DNA from: Ophiosphaerella korrae
Lineage: Eukaryota; Ascomycota; Dothideomycetes; Pleosporales; Phaeosphaeriaceae
Assembly (NCBI GenBank): GCA_028456385.1
Contig: JALNQF010000004.1
Location: 434,001 to 498,000, forward strand
Length of the DNA: 64,000 nt
Direction: 5' to 3'
Shown in pieces: positions 32,429-43,001 of the stretch. Position 1 is the first letter of the stretch. The number at the start of each line of letters is the position of its first letter. A program made the position numbers and the translations under genes. Under the pieces are notes generated by a model. The model did not search any database. It was not told the DNA's origin and worked only from the letters and a program-made list of their open reading frames with translations.

Positions 32429-35400
32429 TTAGTTAGCCTCAGAAGTGAGCGTTGACACAGATGAAAGGGTTGATGAGTTTTGTGGGTCCATAGCCTGTGT
32501 CTCGGGTACCATTCTTTCTTCCGCGTCCTGCGTCGGTTGTGCTTCCGGCTGTACTTCCGTGTGCGCATCATGATACTGCTCGGCTTGTTGGCCGGGCGTT
32601 TGTTCCTCTGCATCCGTACCATCTTGTTCGTCTGCTCGGTCCATGTCAACGTCGCCTTCGTCTGGGCTTTGAGACTCGGTATACTCGCGCTTGTCAAATC
32701 GCCCTCTAATATCGGAAATTGAATTTCTCGCTTGTGTATTATGATGACGATGCTGTGAACGAGGATGGGCGGTGTGGCCGCGATCTTCTTCGAAAACTTG
32801 ATGAGCGTAGTCGTGTTCCTTGCGTGATTCATCGACGCCTTTCGGGAACATTTTCCCCATGATTGCGCTATGCTTTCGCTGCACACTGTTAGGAATATCT
32901 TGATCGGGATGCGCATAGTTGCTCGGGCTTGGGGTATCGGGTGCATCGGCTGATGTAGCATAGTGGAGATTCGTAGGTGTGAAACTGGTGGGTGAGCCTT
33001 GGGTTGAATGCTCGCCATCTTTACGTGCATGCACCTTCCGTAGATTTGCAGCTGAAGACTGTGAGCGCATGTCTGGACGGCCGTCCTTTCTAATTAGAAC
33101 CCCATCTGCATTCCGTATGGGTTTTGTACGTGTCTTCTTTGTATGCGCATATGGATCGTTGGGGGAGCTTAGGCCAAAGCCAGGTGATACTCCTTGCGAG
33201 CCCAAGCTTGCTGAACGGTCAGTCTGCGCGTAACCTCCTCGTCCACCTCCTCCGCTGCCACGGCGTGCTATACCGCGGCCAGGACGTGCAACGTGGTTGT
33301 AGTACGCATCCGGACCGGTTTGTGACTCTGACACACCCTGCCAATCGTCTCGCTCCCAATCTGGTGTCCCGAGTTGGTGAGGTTGCACCGGAAGACTCTT
33401 TCTTACACGACCCCCGCGACTACCAGGTCCACCCCGGGGTCTACCGCGTGGGCGATGCTCAATTATGCGCTGGGATTCAGGACGCCAGCTCTCGTCCAAT
33501 GGTGCATCTTGTGTGCTATAATGAGCATACTGTAAATGCTGTGCTTGTGATGCTAGGTTTGATTCTGGTATTGAGTGTTGAGTAGGTAGAATAGACGGGC
33601 TTGCGTGAATTGCCGGACCCGATGTTTCGAGGTCCCTGTGTTCAAACCGAGGTGAGGCGTAGCTGGAATGATCATGGTCAGCCATTTTCTGGCGTTTAGG
33701 AGACCCGGGCTCATGTACAACACCCTCCTGCGGCGAATTGACACCATTTGTATGCGTACGCTTAGTCCTAGCATTGATGCTTGCCCAGCCCTTGCTCTGC
33801 GTTGGTGTAGGATCGGGCCTGTGTGTAACTTCAGCTATAGTCGTAGAGGAAGACGGCCCCAATGACTGGTAAGTTTGTGAATTTGATCGAGTCTGAGCCG
33901 GAGGACTAGGCTGAGTGGTCGCTGCGGGGGTTTGGAAAGCAGCTGGCGTATGAGCCTGTGGTGGCGCAGAGCCTTTTGAGGATTGAAGCACCTGTGATTT
34001 CAGCTGTGGTGTTGGTGCTGACAGAGCTCCTTGCTCCAGGTGATGGATCTTCTTCTTCATAATTTCGATGGTGATCTTGAGGTTGTCAAGTTCCGCCGTC
34101 TTGTGAGACATGACAGCAACTTGTTGCGCCATCATCTCGATTGCAGCGTCCGGAACAGCTGGAGGTGGTCCAGAAGGTCCGGTTGCCGCTCTCTGTTGTA
34201 ACTCAGCCCTGGTGATTGCGAAGTCGTGACTGACGCTTTCAAGGGCTTGACGCATGCCCTGCATCTCTAGATGCAACCTCGCCACAGCTTCATCGATGCG
34301 CTGAATGTCTATACTTTGGTGCTGTACTTGCGCTGCAAATTCTCGACGGAGAGTAGCCTCAAGTTGCTGGAAGGACTCTTCACCTCGTCTTATGTCTCGC
34401 GTGTGAGCTGCAAGAGCACCACTATTTTGAGAAATTTGCGTTTGAAGCCGCTCGATTGCATCAAGCGAAACCTCTCCAGGAGGCCGGGGGTATGTGTTTC
34501 CGTTTGCGTTGTGAGCATCACTAGGGGAATGCACTCGGGATGTAACTGGTGGAAAGTCCCGGCGATTTGTGAGACTGAGGCTAGATTCTCTCGGTGATGG
34601 CTGTGTGGAGTATGGCGTCTCGTGTACTGGCCTCACTGCAGGAGATAACGATGGTAATGGATTGCTAGGTGCCTTTGGCGGGATTGAATGTAGTGGCGCA
34701 AGTGTAGTAGGAGATCGGATACTTGAAGGTGGTGGTAGTGCCTGCCTATTACCTTCAGTCTGTTGCAGAGGTAGGTGAAGTTGGTGGCGCTCATGATGAG
34801 GTCCAAGGTGTTGAGGGGGTGGTGGTCGTGAATCGATCTCCATTGCTTCTGTAAAATCGGCTGCTGGTGTTGTGGGCTCTCTTGGGTGAGCAGGTAAGGG
34901 GTTTTTAAGGTCCTCAACTTCCAATAAATCAGGCGTGGTATCTTCTTGAGGTTCTACCACAATAGTCTCGTTTGGTGATACTTCGCATCGCAACTCGATG
35001 CGAGTCAGCTTGAAGAACTCTCGGTCACTACAGAATAAAATGAAGAAGATTAGCGGAAGAAGTATTCAAGTAATCCGAGGAGGATAGATTATACATTTGA
35101 CATGCTTATTACGGGCTGCAGGTGATAAGAAAGCAGAGGTCCGGGATTATCTTGCCGTGCAGCGATACGCATGAGGCATGAGAGGTAGCGCGGAGAATAA
35201 CGCGATGCAGGATTGACAAAGAAAATCATTATAGCAGGCAATCAAGGTATATGCTTACCGGAATTCTGCCTTTCCTTCAATAACGGTAAAGCCTATCACA
35301 TCAGCGCAGCTGGGGGCTGGGCAAGACAATGGTTGAATAGTACTGTTAGCCCAAGCGTCAGCGACATGGCGGATGGAAGGTTTTAATAGATGATGCCATA

Positions 35401-35955
35401 TAGTAAGGGAGATTGTTCGGAAGACTAGCGCGCCTAAAACCCTAAACTGCCATTGACCCCAGTGATTGGCGCCGGGATAAGCTCATATTGCTAGGGTATT
35501 ATTGGGTTGCTCGACTAGGAAATAGGGCGGTGCGACGGATGACGGGATGCGAGAAGAAAATTCATGCTAGGGATAAAGATTGTGCTTACCATCCTTCTAT
35601 CGCTGTGCCTCTTGACGCTGGCTTCTGCCTGCCGCAGTTCTTCAGTAGACTGTTGTATGAGCCAAGCAGGGCTGGGACATAATAGGACCCTGTGACCTTC
35701 AGCCACGAATTGTAAAATTCGCCGAGGTTGGTTCCACACTTTCTGCAAAAAGCGGTGGTTGAGCGATTGACGGGGGGTATCAGGGCGTGATGCAACTTCT
35801 TCCTCAGAGGCATTTGTGGCCTCTTCTGGCTTGGTTATTTCAGCTGGCCCAGTTGTCTCGTCGACGACTGGTATTGCATGGGAGGCGGAGCGCTGAGGTC
35901 GATGTGTATTATTATTCGTATCACCAGTACGGGAACGCCGTCTCGTGCCCGCCAT
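32429..35955 (-). CDS. uncharacterised 1050-aa protein with coiled coil and AT-hook/RGG-like patches
   Basis: Three exons, 35590-35955, 35259-35446 and 32429-35027, join in phase to 1050 aa. I do not recognise the family. The N-terminus is basic (MAGTRRRSRTGD). A folded-looking part follows around residues 60-200, spanning exon 2 (FRVLGALVFRTISLTIW, a possible membrane or amphipathic helix; then CPAPSCADVIGFTVIEGK). A Pro-rich linker leads to a coiled coil (IERLQTQISQ, then EESFQQLEATLRREFAAQVQ and IDEAVARLHLEMQGMRQAL). Later come HRPRGRPRGGPGSRGGR, which resembles an AT-hook or RGG patch, and RRGSGGGGRGGY. The C-terminus is acidic and Gln-rich. This composition suggests a nucleic-acid or chromatin-associated scaffold, which is inference only. 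Introns of 143 and 231 nt are longer than most here. Confidence 0.75.
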
Positions 35956-37131
35956 GAGCTTCGAGCGCTGATAGCGTGTGGCGAGGCGATCACAGAATCT
36001 TTCTCAAGGGATGCTGGAGTACCTCGCCAACGAGACTGAGATAGTGTGAGTTCCAGCAATCGGAATGCGGCGCTTTGCAAAGTAGGGTTAGACGCTCAAC
36101 CGTGGGTGGCTGAGGGGGTGCGTCTAGTTGGGATGTTGGGATGTTGCTGCACAGTGGGCTTTACTAGGTAGAGAAAAATTCTGACTGGCGTAGGGACCAA
36201 AGTAGTGGATAATAAGAGATGCGTAAGCGGATTATGAAATTGCTCTATCTCGGGTGTCAGACAGAATCGACATACGGTTTCAGATATGCGACAAGGAAGA
36301 GAAGAAAAATGCAAGAGATCGGCCAAGCGCGACGAATGGCAATACGGCGCTTGAAAGGGCAGGGGGACCGCGCCAATCGGTCGCGGATGCGCCAAAGTTT
36401 AGGAAGAGAAAAGGCGTTGGGAGCAATAATTAGCAAGAAGTTATTTCAAGATTAGCATGCTCCTTTCCGCCTGCAGCCTAGCGCGCCTGACCGATGGATG
36501 CGCTGAATTACGAAAAGACTGCTGCGCCGTATTGCAAGCGCCATCCGCTAGCATCAGCTCACCTGCAGGTGGATGCAGTCTAGAATATCTGCTATCTGGC
36601 GACGTATCGTCGCTACCTCTATGCGGCAATGCAGCTAGCCATGCTTAAGGTACGTACTCATATAGCGTTGATTACTATCGTTGATCGCTATGCGCAGCCC
36701 GGCCAATGGGTGCCACGAAATAGCCGATCAAACCATCCGAAGCCCCCAGGCGATGCTAGTCTAGGAAGATTGGGTAATTTTGTGAGCTATTTGCTCGCGT
36801 CATCTATTCGAAGCGGCACCGCAATGCGCTATGCTTGTTCTTGAGTAAGGGGTAGCCGAATAGTCTATCGCGTTGACGCCGCTGCCATATCTGCCGGAAT
36901 AATTGGGTCAGGCTGCATATTGTACTTGCTAAAGCCTGAAAGTGTGCCCGGTGGCTGTAGCCTCTGTTGATGCTCCTCAGTATAAGCGTTTATGCCCTTC
37001 ACGACATCATCGCTGCTCAAGATTGCAGATTCGCTAGCCTTGTGCCACCTCGACATGCTCCATAATCTCCAGACACAATGTCCTCCTGCCATCCCGTCGC
37101 ACAACCTTACACCAATAACTTCCCCTCCAGC
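35956..37131. other. intergenic, promoter of the 1050-aa protein gene and REX1 3' side
   Basis: 1.18 kb. Frames at 36096-36395 minus and 36219-36455 plus have no features. Nothing further is supported. Confidence 0.5.
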
Positions 37132-39552
37132 TTACTTTACTCCAATAAATCCCACTCCATTCCTTGCCTCTTGGCACGCGTTGCTCAACGCTTGCATCTC
37201 TGTATCCGTCCACTTGACGCTCAAATTGTCCCAGTTCTTCGTCTGGTACTCGCGTCGGTATTGTTGTTGCATGGCTTGCAAGCGTCTGATTTCTCGAGGA
37301 TCGCCTGTCCCACTATACACTATGAAGGCTGTACAGCGTGGCAAGCTTTCGTAGATTTGCACAATGTTGCTAACAGTTCTAGAGACGGCATCGCCGAGAT
37401 CAGAATCTTTGAGTTCCATGTCTGCTTCCGTGTCCTCTCTTGATAGACCCATGCGTTGCATGGCTGTTTGGCGAATAGCCTCGACATCCGCCGTCTTGGC
37501 ATCATCCCACCAGCCTCGACACAGTTCAAGCTCGCGCAAGCGAGCCCACACGAAATCGACAGTCTCAGTACAGCCCTCTTTACCAACTGCACTGCTGCTC
37601 ACGGCGCGGCCAACGGCCTCAACAACCTCTTCGTCTGATGTACACCCTATAGACACTTTTGCATGGTTGCCGTGTCCACGGTTCGGCTCACCCCAATCAA
37701 TCACAGCTCCATTGCGATGTTCATTATTTGTTTTAGGTCGTAGCGAGCGTCCTAGCCTTTTGAAGATGGACTCTGCATTCATATCACCTGTTCCCCAAGC
37801 AGGTCCTTTCTCGCATTTCTGCTTGACAAGATCAAGACACGTACGCGCATCTTCCACGCTGTCATGACCCTTTGTGCCCTTTTGAACTTCGCGGTGAAGA
37901 AATTTTTGCGCAAGCCATTTTAAGGATTGCTTGTATGGTGGCCCACGAGGATGTGGGTAGAGAATGCCAGTGTCGATTAAAAATGGGTGTGTAAGTTTGA
38001 GAGCATTGAGGTCTGAGTTCAGCGAATGTCCCACGAGAATTGTACGTGGTGTGATGAGTTCCAACAACTCTTTCTGTATGTCCGAAAGGGTGACCGTAAC
38101 ATCTTTAAGCATGGCAGCAGTGATGCCAGAGTATTGTGTCAGGTAGTCTTTAATAGTGACGTTGGGTTTGACTAGCTTGTCTAGAACGACACTGCCATCC
38201 CAGTCCAGAAGACTCACCCTCGTAAGCACGAACTCGTCGTTCTCAGCCTTACACATCTCGCAATCAACGGAAATAACACGTCTCCCAACGGTTACGCTGC
38301 CCTGCTCAATATCTTTATCGGGTGCTACTCCGTCATCAAGACTGGAGACAATGGTGTCAACCCAGCCGTCGTCAGCACCCTGCTTAGCATCTTTTCTTCG
38401 CTGCAAAGCAGCCTTTTTAGACTCCAGAGTTGTGAACATAGCTGGATGAGGCACGTACTCATTTTCTTGCTGATCTGTAAGATTAGCAATATATTCTGTG
38501 ATTGGTGTGCGTTTGCTGTCCCAGTGTTTTGAATTTTGCGGAGTGGGTCCTTTGTGGTTACCCCTTCTCTTCAGTTGCTTCTCCTCTCGTGTCTTCGGAA
38601 TTTGTGTGGTCAGCATTGTGTGGATAGGTGAATGCAATCTAACAAATTGGTTGCCACGATGCTCGCCAGAAGCTTTGATCGGCCACACATGATCAAACAT
38701 GTCAGCAAGCGGCTTCATAGCAGCTGGCAAACTACTTGATCTAATTACAGCTGGATAGAAGTCATCGGGTGAAATGCGTAGCCATTTTGGCTCTGTAGGA
38801 ACTTCAGAGGGAGCTGCTGATTCAGTGTTCGTTTCCACCCTATCATCGCTGGAGGTTTCGGGCATTGATGCAGCATTTAACGCAATTTTGCCATTGAACA
38901 TGCCCAGGTCCAATCCAGGAACCATCAGCATAACAACTTTTCGAATACTCGTGCGGCTGCGCACTGACACCCACTGAGGGGCATTCCCATCCGCGAGTAG
39001 GTAAAGTACCAAGGACTGCAGATCTGAAATTTTTACATGAGTCTGAAGCCGGGCATGGTGGGAGTGCTCGATGGCTGGATAGTTTCTGTCGAGCTTTCTG
39101 TCGAGCTTGCGCTCCTTGCGCCGCTCCTCCTTGCTCATGGATGGGTTATCACTACCATGGTTGTGTGCAGAGAATGGATTCTCAGGGGCCAACCGGCGCC
39201 CATCTGATGCGTCTTTGGAAGTGAATGGATTATCAGGTAATGTAAGGTTAGAGGCTGAATGTTGTAGCTCTTCTGATTCTTCCACTCTTTCGTTGCTAGA
39301 ACAACCTTCGCTGCTGGTACTGCGACGACCACGATAAGACCTGTGCACGTTCGGACCGTTTTGGCCATTTCCAAAATTGGAGCCACGTTCCTTTCGTCTC
39401 CTCTTGGTGCCTTCCACCACAGTCCAACCTGACTCCTCGTTGGCGGCTGTCGTATTATTGAGTTCGTCGTTGCCGCGCAAATGCGCTAATGTTGCGCCAA
39501 GGCCAACATCTTCAGTCATCTGATTATTATCGCTGCGCTTTCGTTTCGACAT
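37132..39552 (-). CDS. REX1: RNA exonuclease REX1/RNH70-type (DEDDh)
   Basis: A nuclear 3'-5' exoribonuclease of the family that trims 5S rRNA, tRNA and other precursors. The intronless ORF gives 806 aa. Residues about 425-575 hold the exonuclease: ISVDCEMC (Exo I Asp and Glu), ILVGHSLNSDLNALKLTHP (Exo II Asp), and KGTKGHDSVEDARTCLDLV (Exo III His and Asp), so all DEDDh acidic residues and the His are present. The N-terminal 200 residues are charged and low complexity, with basic patches that could serve as a nuclear signal. The C-terminal 220 residues include a region ending VKWTDTEMQALSNACQEARN that looks structured. Length is within the range of fungal Rex1 proteins. It is separated by 254 bp from the NAPE-PLD-like gene, both on minus. 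Confidence 0.92.
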   Translation of the reverse strand: MSKRKRSDNNQMTEDVGLGATLAHLRGNDELNNTTAANEESGWTVVEGTKRRRKERGSNFGNGQNGPNVHRSYRGRRSTSSEGCSSNERVEESEELQHSASNLTLPDNPFTSKDASDGRRLAPENPFSAHNHGSDNPSMSKEERRKERKLDRKLDRNYPAIEHSHHARLQTHVKISDLQSLVLYLLADGNAPQWVSVRSRTSIRKVVMLMVPGLDLGMFNGKIALNAASMPETSSDDRVETNTESAAPSEVPTEPKWLRISPDDFYPAVIRSSSLPAAMKPLADMFDHVWPIKASGEHRGNQFVRLHSPIHTMLTTQIPKTREEKQLKRRGNHKGPTPQNSKHWDSKRTPITEYIANLTDQQENEYVPHPAMFTTLESKKAALQRRKDAKQGADDGWVDTIVSSLDDGVAPDKDIEQGSVTVGRRVISVDCEMCKAENDEFVLTRVSLLDWDGSVVLDKLVKPNVTIKDYLTQYSGITAAMLKDVTVTLSDIQKELLELITPRTILVGHSLNSDLNALKLTHPFLIDTGILYPHPRGPPYKQSLKWLAQKFLHREVQKGTKGHDSVEDARTCLDLVKQKCEKGPAWGTGDMNAESIFKRLGRSLRPKTNNEHRNGAVIDWGEPNRGHGNHAKVSIGCTSDEEVVEAVGRAVSSSAVGKEGCTETVDFVWARLRELELCRGWWDDAKTADVEAIRQTAMQRMGLSREDTEADMELKDSDLGDAVSRTVSNIVQIYESLPRCTAFIVYSGTGDPREIRRLQAMQQQYRREYQTKNWDNLSVKWTDTEMQALSNACQEARNGVGFIGVK

Positions 39553-39806
39553 TTGTGGTGCGTGGGCGTCGAGTCACACCTTCGGTTTGTGTGAGGAACT
39601 GGTTTAAGATTTTGTTTAGAGTTTGGAGCACTGGCTGCGCTAATAGCTTGGCGCAGGCCTGCTAGCTCAGTCACATGACATTCTTCGCCACTCGATCAAG
39701 AATTCGGGTGTCGAAGTAATTTATTCTATGACCTATTGAGCCATTGCACAGTAATACGGCCATGAAGGCTATTTTAGAGAGCCTGCTGACCTTTTCCTCT
39801 ATACTT

Positions 39807-40955
39807 TTATACCACTACTGTCTCTCCAATATCACATAACCCCACTTCTTTCCCCCACTTCAACCCTTCCGCCTCTGCTCCCCTCCTCCATCGCTCCGCT
39901 GGTTCAGAAACTGGTTCGTACTGCGCGCTAAATGCGCCTCTGAACGTTCCGTAATGCATAGCAATACTTCTCTTACTTCTTATGTCCCTATGGATCGCCA
40001 ATGAATCTTCTGGACTCGAGTGTTGCCCTGACAAAACCGACCGGGGCTTGAAGCAGCCTACAGGCACAAGCGCAAGGTCGAAAGGTCCATACAGTTCGCC
40101 TATCTCTTTAAAAGCAGGGCATGGTGGATGTGGCTGATTGTGGTGTGAGAATTCCGTGTCCGATGTGACATGGCAGTACCCAGTGTCACCTGCAAAGAAC
40201 AACCGTTTGCCTTCAGGCTTAGATTCCTTGATAGCCCAGCCACACCACAATGTCCCATCGAAATTCCAAGGGGCACGGCCAGATCGATGCTGTGCAGGTG
40301 TGCAGACCACTTCTATATTCCCCAACCCGTCTTTTTCGAGAGTCATGCCATCCCACCAGTCCAGCTCGGTAACTTGTTCCTTCTTTACCCCAATACCCAA
40401 TCCGATAAGAACAGATTTCACACGCAGTCCGCAGAAGTAATGCAGACTGTTCTTGTACTTTTTATCGAGTTTCTGAAGAGTATCAGAATCGAGATGGTCA
40501 TAGTGGTCGTGGCTAATGCAAACAGCGTCCACTTCGGGCAATTCATCGATAGTGCAAGGCGGCGGCGAGAAGCGAAGCGGACCGACCATGCCATATGGTC
40601 CTACTCGCTCGCTCCATACTGGATCCAGTAATACTCTCATGCCTCGTTCACTCCCTTCATGTCTAGGCATCTCAATCAAGAAACTGGCATGCCCAATCCA
40701 GGTCACCTTTAAGCCATCCTTTGTTAGACCAAAATCTGGCTGTCGCACTTCTACTAAACCGACGCGATCAGTGGGTATAGGAACAAAGTTCTTGGGCGTA
40801 CTCCAACGTGCTTTGAGTAGTGCTGGAAGATTTGAGGTCTGGTATGAAGGCCATGGATTTTTGAAGCCTGTCGGAGGACTACCCTTATGATGAGCTGGTG
40901 TATATCCAGGAGGCTGGCGTAATGGTAAAGGCACTATGGAAGCGATTGGTGGCAT
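39807..40955 (-). CDS. NAPE-PLD-like metallo-beta-lactamase-fold hydrolase
   Basis: A 382-aa intronless protein of the family of N-acyl-phosphatidylethanolamine phospholipase D and yeast Fmp30. Such enzymes release N-acylethanolamines from membrane phospholipids. Motifs: VTWIGHASFLIEM, LDPVWSERVGPYG, then CISHDHYDHLD (metal His and Asp, about residues 145-155), AQHRSGRAPWNFDGTLWCGW, which is the diagnostic NAPE-PLD stretch, FAGDTGY, LALVPVGC and AMHYGTF. The N-terminus is Pro-rich; whether it targets mitochondria is unclear. The zinc-binding set is complete, so activity is plausible. It is head-to-head with the RNase T2 gene over 612 bp. Confidence 0.92.
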   Translation of the reverse strand: MPPIASIVPLPLRQPPGYTPAHHKGSPPTGFKNPWPSYQTSNLPALLKARWSTPKNFVPIPTDRVGLVEVRQPDFGLTKDGLKVTWIGHASFLIEMPRHEGSERGMRVLLDPVWSERVGPYGMVGPLRFSPPPCTIDELPEVDAVCISHDHYDHLDSDTLQKLDKKYKNSLHYFCGLRVKSVLIGLGIGVKKEQVTELDWWDGMTLEKDGLGNIEVVCTPAQHRSGRAPWNFDGTLWCGWAIKESKPEGKRLFFAGDTGYCHVTSDTEFSHHNQPHPPCPAFKEIGELYGPFDLALVPVGCFKPRSVLSGQHSSPEDSLAIHRDIRSKRSIAMHYGTFRGAFSAQYEPVSEPAERWRRGAEAEGLKWGKEVGLCDIGETVVV

Positions 40956-41567
40956 TCCGAGAGTATTGAGATGGCAAAAAAATGCGAGCGAGTTTGTATA
41001 TTGGATATCATGTTCTCGTTTTTGCCTGTTGTCAGAGATGTGAAGATGGATTCGGAGTTAGCGGAGAGTTAGAGTGCGTTGCGGAAGTCAGGTTCGGCCG
41101 CTCCTTCCGCGCCTAAGCAGCCGCGGCCTGTCGCAGCTTCGACTTATCAATGCACGATTTTCGCTTCTCTCTCGTAATATGTTTGGTAATAGTTCAAGCT
41201 ATTTTCGATGGCTATGGTGCTACAATGGCAATGTGGCTGAAGCTTTAAACCTATCCATAGGTTATAAGCCTTGTAGTCTGCTGCCTGCATCACCGCCTCG
41301 GAGGCTCTACACAATCGAGACAAGAACAAGCGCACGTGGTAGCATACCCCCTCTTAGCTTTTCTGCAGGTACTCATTCCGCATCGCACATCGCCGCTCAA
41401 CTTCGAACCAGGATTCAGGGAGGTCACCTTCTCGAAATGGCATAGAGCTTTCGTAAAATGTGGTAGCCAGTAGAAAAGCGGGCAATGGCTCGAGAACTAC
41501 AAATATTCCAAACTCCCCTTGACATTTCAATTATTTGTCCCTCGATCAATTTATCTAATATTTCGGG
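40956..41567. promoter_or_regulatory. divergent promoter between NAPE-PLD-like and RNase T2 genes
   Basis: 612 bp between two starts on opposite strands. A plus frame at 41074-41445 lacks features. No specific site can be supported beyond its position. Confidence 0.45.
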
Positions 41568-42664
41568 ATGCGCACCATTCTCATAAAGGCCAGCGCAGCA
41601 GCTCTACTCGCTAGCACTGCATCTGCTCAGCTATATCCAGGCCAGAGTGCATTGAACCACACATGTCAGCTTCAGAAGCCTTTATTGTCTTGTCCTTCGT
41701 CAGATCCTTCCAAGGTTGACTCTTGTTGCGTCGAAACCTTCGGAGGTCTTCTTCTTACTACTGAGTTTTGGAACACATACACTGGTAGTGAAGATCAAGG
41801 ACAGCTCCTACCTACTGACACATGGACGCTACATGGATTGTAAACTAGGTCGGCCTGTACTCAAAAGTTGTCGCTAACTTTCGTAGGTGGCCTGACTTCT
41901 GCAATGGTTCGTACACACAATACTGCGACTTGAACCGACAGTATGACCCCGTCCCCAGCCCCAATACCACGAATGCTCTCCCCAATGGAACCTTTGTCGC
42001 ACCCTACACGGGCCCCAACATCGGTACTTTCCTCGAGCCCTTTGGCCGCTTCGACTTACTCGAGTACATGAACACATACTGGGTCGCATGGCAGCAAGAT
42101 AATCCAGGATTCTGGGCGCATGAATTCAGCAAACACGCCACCTGTTTCTCGACCTTCAACGTCGCCTGCTACGGTCCACAGTATCACAAGCATGAAGAGG
42201 TGGTAGACTTTTTCGAAACGGCGATTAAGTATTACAAGAGGTTTCCAACATTTGACTGGCTTGAGGAAGCTAACATCACACCTTCCAACAAGACCGGATA
42301 CACGTATTCCACCATTCGCGACGTGCTGTTCGCAAATCACGGTGGTGTCCCTTTCATTGGATGTAATGGTCCGCGATACAATACTACGGCAGCTGGTAAG
42401 GCAGTGAATAGCACAGATGGCGGGTTCACTGCATTAAGTGAGGTGTGGTATTATGAATATGTGAGCCAACCACATTTCGCCCTCAATTAGTGTGGCACGA
42501 TGGAACTGATATCAATATAGGTCTATGGGCGTCCCCAGGAAGGGAACGTTATTCCTACCAGCGCTTCCTCTACATATCTTACGAACTGTGCCAAGGCACC
42601 TGGCGCGATCAATTACTTCGAGCGAACGAACGGCTCAGAGAAGACGCCTCAGGTGCCATACTAG
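41568..42664 (+). CDS. secreted ribonuclease T2
   Basis: An acid RNase that cuts single-stranded RNA via 2',3'-cyclic phosphates, secreted or vacuolar. Exons 41568-41839, 41887-42460 and 42521-42664 give 329 aa. The signal peptide is about residues 1-20 (MRTILIKASAAALLASTASA). CAS I is WTLHGLWPDF (about 86-95), created by joining exon 1 to exon 2; CAS II is FWAHEFSKHATC (about 166-177). Both catalytic His regions are present. Many Cys (CQLQ, CPSS, CCVE, CNGS, CDLN) fit the fungal disulfide pattern, and NGT, NGS and NTT sites suggest N-glycosylation. Exon 3 supplies VYGRPQEGNVIPTS and TNCAKAPGAINYFERTNG, the usual C-terminus. No C-terminal extension domain is present. Confidence 0.94.
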
Positions 42665-43001
42665 ACCTATTCGCTCCACCAAGGATGTGTTGAGCATGAT
42701 TACAAATGTACATAATGTGTAGACGAATATAATAGCTCGAAATAATTTGTCGTTGTTGGTATGCTTCTGGTCGAAGCTTAGCCCTCCGGTATCACAGTAT
42801 AGAATGCCTATAGATATCGTGATCTACTAAACGCCACCATGCCATTTCCAATCCCGGTTTAGTCCACTCTCTACAGTCCTGGTGCTAAAACAGCAACTAT
42901 CTCCTAACTCGCTATCATCATGCCACTCATCTCCCTTCCAAACTCTTACCTTGCGTTCCACAAGCCAGGCATCCCGCCCGGCCTCGTTTTTACATTCGAA
43001 T
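42665..43001. other. short convergent intergenic, RNase T2 and PEX5 3' ends
   Basis: 337 bp, holding only the two 3' regions. No separate feature. Confidence 0.5.
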
